DNA of 18,933 nucleotides. It comes from CAYQTE01 sp964420285 (GTDB taxonomy: Bacteria > Planctomycetota > Phycisphaerae > Tepidisphaerales > Tepidisphaeraceae). Positions within the stretch are counted from its first letter, which is position 1; each line of letters begins with the position of its first letter. The notes under the pieces were generated by a model that made no database searches, was not told the DNA's origin, and saw only the letters and a list, made by a program, of their open reading frames with translations. Shown here in pieces: positions 15,803-18,933 of the stretch. The position numbers and the translations under genes are program-made. The stretch lies in contig CAYQTE010000081.1 of assembly GCA_964420285.1 (NCBI GenBank), positions 1-18,933 of the forward strand, in the 5' to 3' direction.

Positions 15803-16645
15803 TTAATCCGGCACGGCGTTGGCCTTGTCGTCGGCGTCGTACGCCTGGTCGGCGTTGTCGCCCTTTACCTCAAGCCGCTCGATGGCCAGGGCCCGGCCGG
15901 TGTCGGAGTCGATCTCGGTGATCGCCCCGCACATGCGCACGTCGCCGGTGGCGACATCGAAGGGCGCCGGCATGTTTGTAGTCATATACTTAATGACGCG
16001 GTCCTTGCGCCGGCCCAGCACCGAATCGTACGGGCCGCACATCCCCAGATCGGTCATGTACGCGCTGCCGCCGGGCAGGAGGTGGGCATCGGCCGTCGGA
16101 ATGTGCGTATGCGTGCCGACGATCAGCGAACAGCGGCCGTCGAGCCAGTGACCCATCGCCACCTTTTCGCTGGTGGCCTCGGCGTGGATTTCGCAGACGC
16201 AGCAGCGAACCGTTCGCGGCACCATCGCCAGCACGCGTTCGGCGGCGGCGAAGGGATCATCGGCCGGCAGATTCATGAAGATCCGCCCCAACAGACTGAA
16301 GACCGCCACGCTCACGCCGGAATTGGTCGTGTAGACGGTGAATTGCCGTCCGGCCGCGTTGGCCGCCAGATTCGCCGGGCGAACCATGCGCTCGCTGGAT
16401 TGAAGGGCGGAGATGATCTCGGCCTTGCGGTAGATGTGATCGCCCAGAGTGATCACGTCGATCCCGTACGAGCGGAGCTTGTGAAACAGATTGGCCGTGA
16501 TCCCGCTGCCCCCGGCCACGTTCTCCGCGTTGGCGATGACCATGTCGATCCCCCGCTCGCGCACGAGCGTGGCAAGCTTCTGCTGGATGATCTGCCGCCC
16601 CGGTCGGCCGACGATGTCTCCCAGGCACAAAACGCGAATGGGCAT
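15803..16645 (-). CDS. YmdB-family metallophosphoesterase (TIGR00282 type)
   Basis: A 280-residue cytoplasmic phosphodiesterase. In Bacillus the relative YmdB hydrolyses 2',3'-cyclic nucleotides and affects biofilm and motility choice; the role here is inferred. Metal-site elements are GDIVGRPGR (Asp10), NAENVAGGSGIT (Glu41, Asn42), TLGDHIYRK (Asp69, His70), CEIHAEATSEK (His154) and VGTHTHIPTAD (His179, His181), followed by TDLGMCGPYDSVLG. Most family members have Gly-Asn-His where this protein has Gly-Asp-His at 68-70. The C-terminal 20 residues are acidic. A GTG six bases upstream is a possible start, but the ATG at 16645 has TATAGT exactly 8 nt before it and no Shine-Dalgarno site. Confidence 0.93.
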   Translation of the reverse strand: MPIRVLCLGDIVGRPGRQIIQQKLATLVRERGIDMVIANAENVAGGSGITANLFHKLRSYGIDVITLGDHIYRKAEIISALQSSERMVRPANLAANAAGRQFTVYTTNSGVSVAVFSLLGRIFMNLPADDPFAAAERVLAMVPRTVRCCVCEIHAEATSEKVAMGHWLDGRCSLIVGTHTHIPTADAHLLPGGSAYMTDLGMCGPYDSVLGRRKDRVIKYMTTNMPAPFDVATGDVRMCGAITEIDSDTGRALAIERLEVKGDNADQAYDADDKANAVPD

Positions 16646-16653
16646 ATCCACAC

Positions 16654-16659
16654 ACTATA
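16654..16659 (-). promoter_or_regulatory. Candidate -10 box, leaderless type, before the YmdB-family gene
   Basis: The minus strand reads TATAGT (5 of 6 matches to TATAAT), ending 8 nt before the ATG at 16645. No ribosome-binding sequence fits between them. Confidence 0.45.
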
Positions 16660-16937
16660 TAAATTGCCGCCGCGGAAGCGAGCGAGCGGGCGCCGATACG
16701 ATGAGCGTGCCCGATTTCCCGCCGCGTGCATGGCGCCGCTGGTTCGCCACTGGTGGACCAGAGGTGACAGGGTGACAATGGGTCGGTGGCGATACGTCGA
16801 ACTCGCGATTTGTTTGCACGAGCGATCAAGCGCCGTCCCGAAGATGCAATTCCGCCCAAACCGAAATGAGTTCGGGGCAAACGTCTCGCGAAAGTGCATT
16901 TCATCGCCCGCGCAGTGAGTGCCGCCACAATATCGCC

Positions 16938-16943
16938 TACTAT
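16938..16943 (+). promoter_or_regulatory. Candidate -10 box, leaderless type, before the MOSC gene
   Basis: TACTAT (4 of 6 matches) ends 8 nt before the ATG at 16952, the same distance as for the divergent gene. No Shine-Dalgarno sequence is present. Confidence 0.4.
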
Positions 16944-16951
16944 TGCACACC

Positions 16952-17602
16952 ATGGCATCGGTCGTGTCGATACAAGCCGGCCGGATTGCGCCGCTCGGAC
17001 CTGACGGGGTTCGCAGCGCGTTCGTGAAGCGGCCGATATCGGGGACTGCCCGCGCGGGCACGCTGGGAATCCAGGGCGACGAGCAGGCGGATCTGCGAGT
17101 GCATGGCGGGCCGGATAAGGCGATCTATTTCTACGCCTCTGAACATTATCGGCTTTGGGCGAATGACGTGCCGGAGCACACGCAATTGCTTGTGCCTGGC
17201 GCTTTCGGTGAGAACGTGACGACGGCCGGGCTGGATGAGGGGAATGTCGCGATTGGCGATGTTTTGGCGATCGGATCGGCCGAGTTGCAGGTGACCGAGC
17301 CGCGCCAGCCGTGTTTCAAGCTGGGGCTGCGATTCGCCGACAACTCGCTGGGGCGAATCATGATGCAAACCAACCGGACCGGCTGGTACGTGCGCGTGCT
17401 GCGGCCCGGCGAGCTTACGGCCGGCGACGAAATTCGCGCGATCCGTCGGCCGAGTCCGCAATGGACAATTGCCCGCTTCAATGATTTCATCGTGCATCGC
17501 TCGGCGACAGTGGAAGAAATGCAAGAGTTGTCCACGCTCGAAGGGCTTCCGGGGCGATGGCGGGAAAAGATTCGCAAGGCTCTGCTGGAAGGCGCCGGTT
17601 GA
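16952..17602 (+). CDS. YiiM-like MOSC domain protein
   Basis: A 216-residue cytoplasmic protein. Residues about 30-150 form the MOSC (molybdenum cofactor sulfurase C-terminal) beta-barrel: GIQGDEQADLRVHGGPDKAIYFY, then GAFGENVTTAGLDEGNVAIGD, then TEPRQPCFKLGLRF with the conserved Cys121 expected to bind the cofactor. Residues about 160-215 (WTIARFNDFIV ... LEGLPGRWREKIRKALL) form the three-helix C-terminal domain found in YiiM. In E. coli, YiiM and related YcbX reduce N-hydroxylated base analogues with the molybdenum cofactor, so detoxification of N-hydroxylated compounds is likely. The frame is open to 16919, but the ATG at 16952 is preferred from family N-termini and the TACTAT box 8 nt upstream. 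It converges with the aldo/keto reductase gene, with 48 bases between stops. Confidence 0.9.
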   Translation: MASVVSIQAGRIAPLGPDGVRSAFVKRPISGTARAGTLGIQGDEQADLRVHGGPDKAIYFYASEHYRLWANDVPEHTQLLVPGAFGENVTTAGLDEGNVAIGDVLAIGSAELQVTEPRQPCFKLGLRFADNSLGRIMMQTNRTGWYVRVLRPGELTAGDEIRAIRRPSPQWTIARFNDFIVHRSATVEEMQELSTLEGLPGRWREKIRKALLEGAG

Positions 17603-17650
17603 TCGATTGCCGGCGTACACCGACACATGCTCGGGTGACGGTTCTCCGCT

Positions 17651-18580
17651 TCACGATGCGGCGGCGAGCGCGCTGTTGATGCGGTCGATGGCCTCGTCGA
17701 TTTCGTCGGTGGTTTTGAGGCCCATGACGACGGCGTCGATATCCTTGCAGGACATGGCAAAGCGGATGGATTTGTCGCGGTCCTCCGCTGCGGTGAACAG
17801 GCCATTGCCCAGGATCTTCATGCCGATCACGCCCCGGCCTTTGGCTTTGATGGTTTTGATTTCGGCCATAACGGGATCGACGGGGAAGGTGTCGGCCGCG
17901 GTGTAGCCGTTGCCGCCGTTGGGTCCGTCGACGTATTTGCCCTGCGGATTGACGCGGACGAGATGCACGTCGTGGAAGTCGCTCTTGACCGCGTCGGTGA
18001 GGGCGGGCAGGTTGTGGCAGCTTGACCCCTTGGCGCGGATGAGCTTCTTGTCTTTCGCCTGATTGAAACCGTCCATGACGCGCTTCCAACTGTCGATGCC
18101 CGTCCAGCCGGCCGTGGTCTGGCTGTGGATGAGCATGCTGTCGATGTAATCGATATTGAGGCGTTTGCGTTCGGCATCGATGGCGGCCAGGACGTCGTTG
18201 GGCTGGCCGGTGATCTTTGATTGGATGAAGAGTTTTTCGCGGGGGAGATCCTTGAGGGCGTCGCTCATCCATTCCATGGTTTCATAGCGGTCGCACACGT
18301 CGAAATAGGTGATTCCCTTGTCGTAGGCGTGGCGGATGAGCTTGAGGAAAACGTCCTTGCCCAGGGCCTTGAGGGTGCGGCCGTTTTCCGAGCCGGTGCC
18401 CATGCCCAGCCGGCTGAGTTTCAGGCCGGTGCTGCCGAGTGTGACCTGATCGACGGCCGTGCGTTTGGCAACCTCAGCCGCGCCGGTGGAAGACAGCAGC
18501 CAGGGCGAAATAGCGGCCGTGCCGGCAAAGGCGGCCGAGGTTTGCAGGAACCGCCGGCGGCTGAGTTCATCATGTGACAT
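17651..18580 (-). CDS. Tat-exported aldo/keto reductase
   Basis: A 309-residue protein. The N-terminus MSHDELSRRRFLQTSAAFAG, then TAAISPWLLSSTGAAE, is a twin-arginine signal (SRRRFLQ), so export in folded form is predicted. The rest is an aldo/keto reductase barrel that uses NADPH: LGSTGLKLSRLGMGTGSENG, the catalytic tetrad Asp94 and Tyr99 (FDVCDRYE), Lys122 (QSKITG) and His152 (LIHSQT), then GMKILGNGLF and the cofactor-region MGLKTTDEIDEAI. Tat-exported members of this family are frequent in Planctomycetes, often called oxidoreductases of unknown substrate. How NADPH would be supplied outside the cytoplasm is unclear. GAGGAA at 18587-18592 supports the ATG at 18580. Confidence 0.9.
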   Translation of the reverse strand: MSHDELSRRRFLQTSAAFAGTAAISPWLLSSTGAAEVAKRTAVDQVTLGSTGLKLSRLGMGTGSENGRTLKALGKDVFLKLIRHAYDKGITYFDVCDRYETMEWMSDALKDLPREKLFIQSKITGQPNDVLAAIDAERKRLNIDYIDSMLIHSQTTAGWTGIDSWKRVMDGFNQAKDKKLIRAKGSSCHNLPALTDAVKSDFHDVHLVRVNPQGKYVDGPNGGNGYTAADTFPVDPVMAEIKTIKAKGRGVIGMKILGNGLFTAAEDRDKSIRFAMSCKDIDAVVMGLKTTDEIDEAIDRINSALAAAS

Positions 18581-18586
18581 GGATCA

Positions 18587-18592
18587 TTCCTC
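18587..18592 (-). promoter_or_regulatory. Shine-Dalgarno site of the aldo/keto reductase gene
   Basis: The minus strand reads GAGGAA; its GAGG lies 8 nt before the ATG at 18580. This start yields an intact twin-arginine signal. Confidence 0.5.
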
Positions 18593-18933
18593 GTGCCGCC
18601 GCGCGGCGCTGGTCGTCTTGGATCGTTGCAGAATGTTACACGCCGAATGGTAGCCACGTGCAAGGCGGCGGACAACGCGAATTTGGGGGATGGCGTCACG
18701 AGAGCTTTCTTTGTTAAGTTCCTTGCCGGCCGATGGTTGCGCTCAGAACAAGGCCCGATTCCGTTCCGCGGGCACCCTCGTTTTCAGCCGGATATCGCGG
18801 TTTCGCCCTCCAACTGCGTCGAAAAAACGCTCAAAAAGTGGCCAAAAAGTTCGAACTTGGTCTGAAATAGTCTGAACTTGGCGCGCCCGAGGCGCATTTC
18901 GTACCGTCTGGGCGCGCGGGAAATTGAACCGCC
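18593..18933. other. Non-coding end region with phased A-tracts and short direct repeats
   Basis: I find no convincing gene in this stretch upstream of the aldo/keto reductase. A-tracts start at 18822 (A6), 18833 (A5) and 18844 (A5), exactly 11 bp apart. Direct repeats CAAAAAGT (18832 and 18843) and GAACTTGG (18853 and 18874, 21 bp apart) follow, around a GTTCGAAC palindrome at 18849-18856. Helically phased A-tracts bend DNA, so this may be a promoter-upstream or protein-binding region for a gene beyond the window. Confidence 0.4.

Larger units (their letters stand above)
16646..16951. other. Divergent intergenic region without a gene
   Basis: About 306 bases between two divergent genes. Apart from the two -10-like boxes beside the start codons, the only structure I see is a small inverted repeat CCGAA-ATGAG-TTCGG at 16861-16875. 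No open frame here has protein-like composition, and no RNA gene was recognised. Confidence 0.5.

Overview
The window most likely comes from a Planctomycetota genome of the class Phycisphaerae, probably a metagenome assembly. Three things suggest this: a small membrane protein ending in a CxVCGYDLRATxxxCPECG zinc ribbon, a signature I associate with this group; carbohydrate-degrading exported enzymes of families GH78 and GH35; and high GC with a mixed set of translation starts. A 100-N scaffold gap interrupts the window at 10829-10928.

Layout. At 86-577 (-) is the zinc-ribbon membrane protein, divergent from a two-gene operon (855-3855, +) encoding the alpha and beta subunits of a 2-oxoacid (probably 2-oxoglutarate):ferredoxin oxidoreductase. 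At 3856-7117 lies an accessory-looking block of visibly lower GC. It holds a possible decayed minus-strand gene, a single-span membrane protein, a KTSC-like mini-protein, a protein joining a TerB_N-like N-terminus to a PD-(D/E)XK-type nuclease domain, and a DUF4145/HEPN-like protein. This block is the best candidate for an undescribed (possibly defence) system. At 7163-9934 (-) is a secreted lipoprotein alpha-L-rhamnosidase (GH78), followed by a divergent four-helix membrane protein (10070-10561, +). At 10772-12810 (-) is a GH35/DUF5597 beta-galactosidase-like enzyme whose 3' end spans the gap. At 12978-14309 (+) is histidinol dehydrogenase (hisD), overlapping by ATGA with a GT-C/ArnT-like membrane glycosyltransferase (14306-15799). 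At 15803-16645 (-) is a YmdB-type phosphodiesterase, divergent from a YiiM-like MOSC protein (16952-17602, +). At 17651-18580 (-) is a Tat-exported aldo/keto reductase. The last 353 bases carry no recognisable gene but do carry phased A-tracts.

How they fit. Most of the window is ordinary chromosomal metabolism: reductive or oxidative TCA-linked ferredoxin chemistry, histidine biosynthesis, and polysaccharide (rhamnose and galactose side-chain) breakdown outside the cytoplasm. Genes split into those with a clear GGAGG/GAGG site and several without one, which instead carry a TANNNT box 7-8 nt before the start codon. The second pattern suggests leaderless mRNAs and helps fix starts. The scaffold gap is flanked by an identical 55-base sequence. 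Collapsing it restores a complete GH35 reading frame, so the gap is probably an assembly artefact and not missing sequence.
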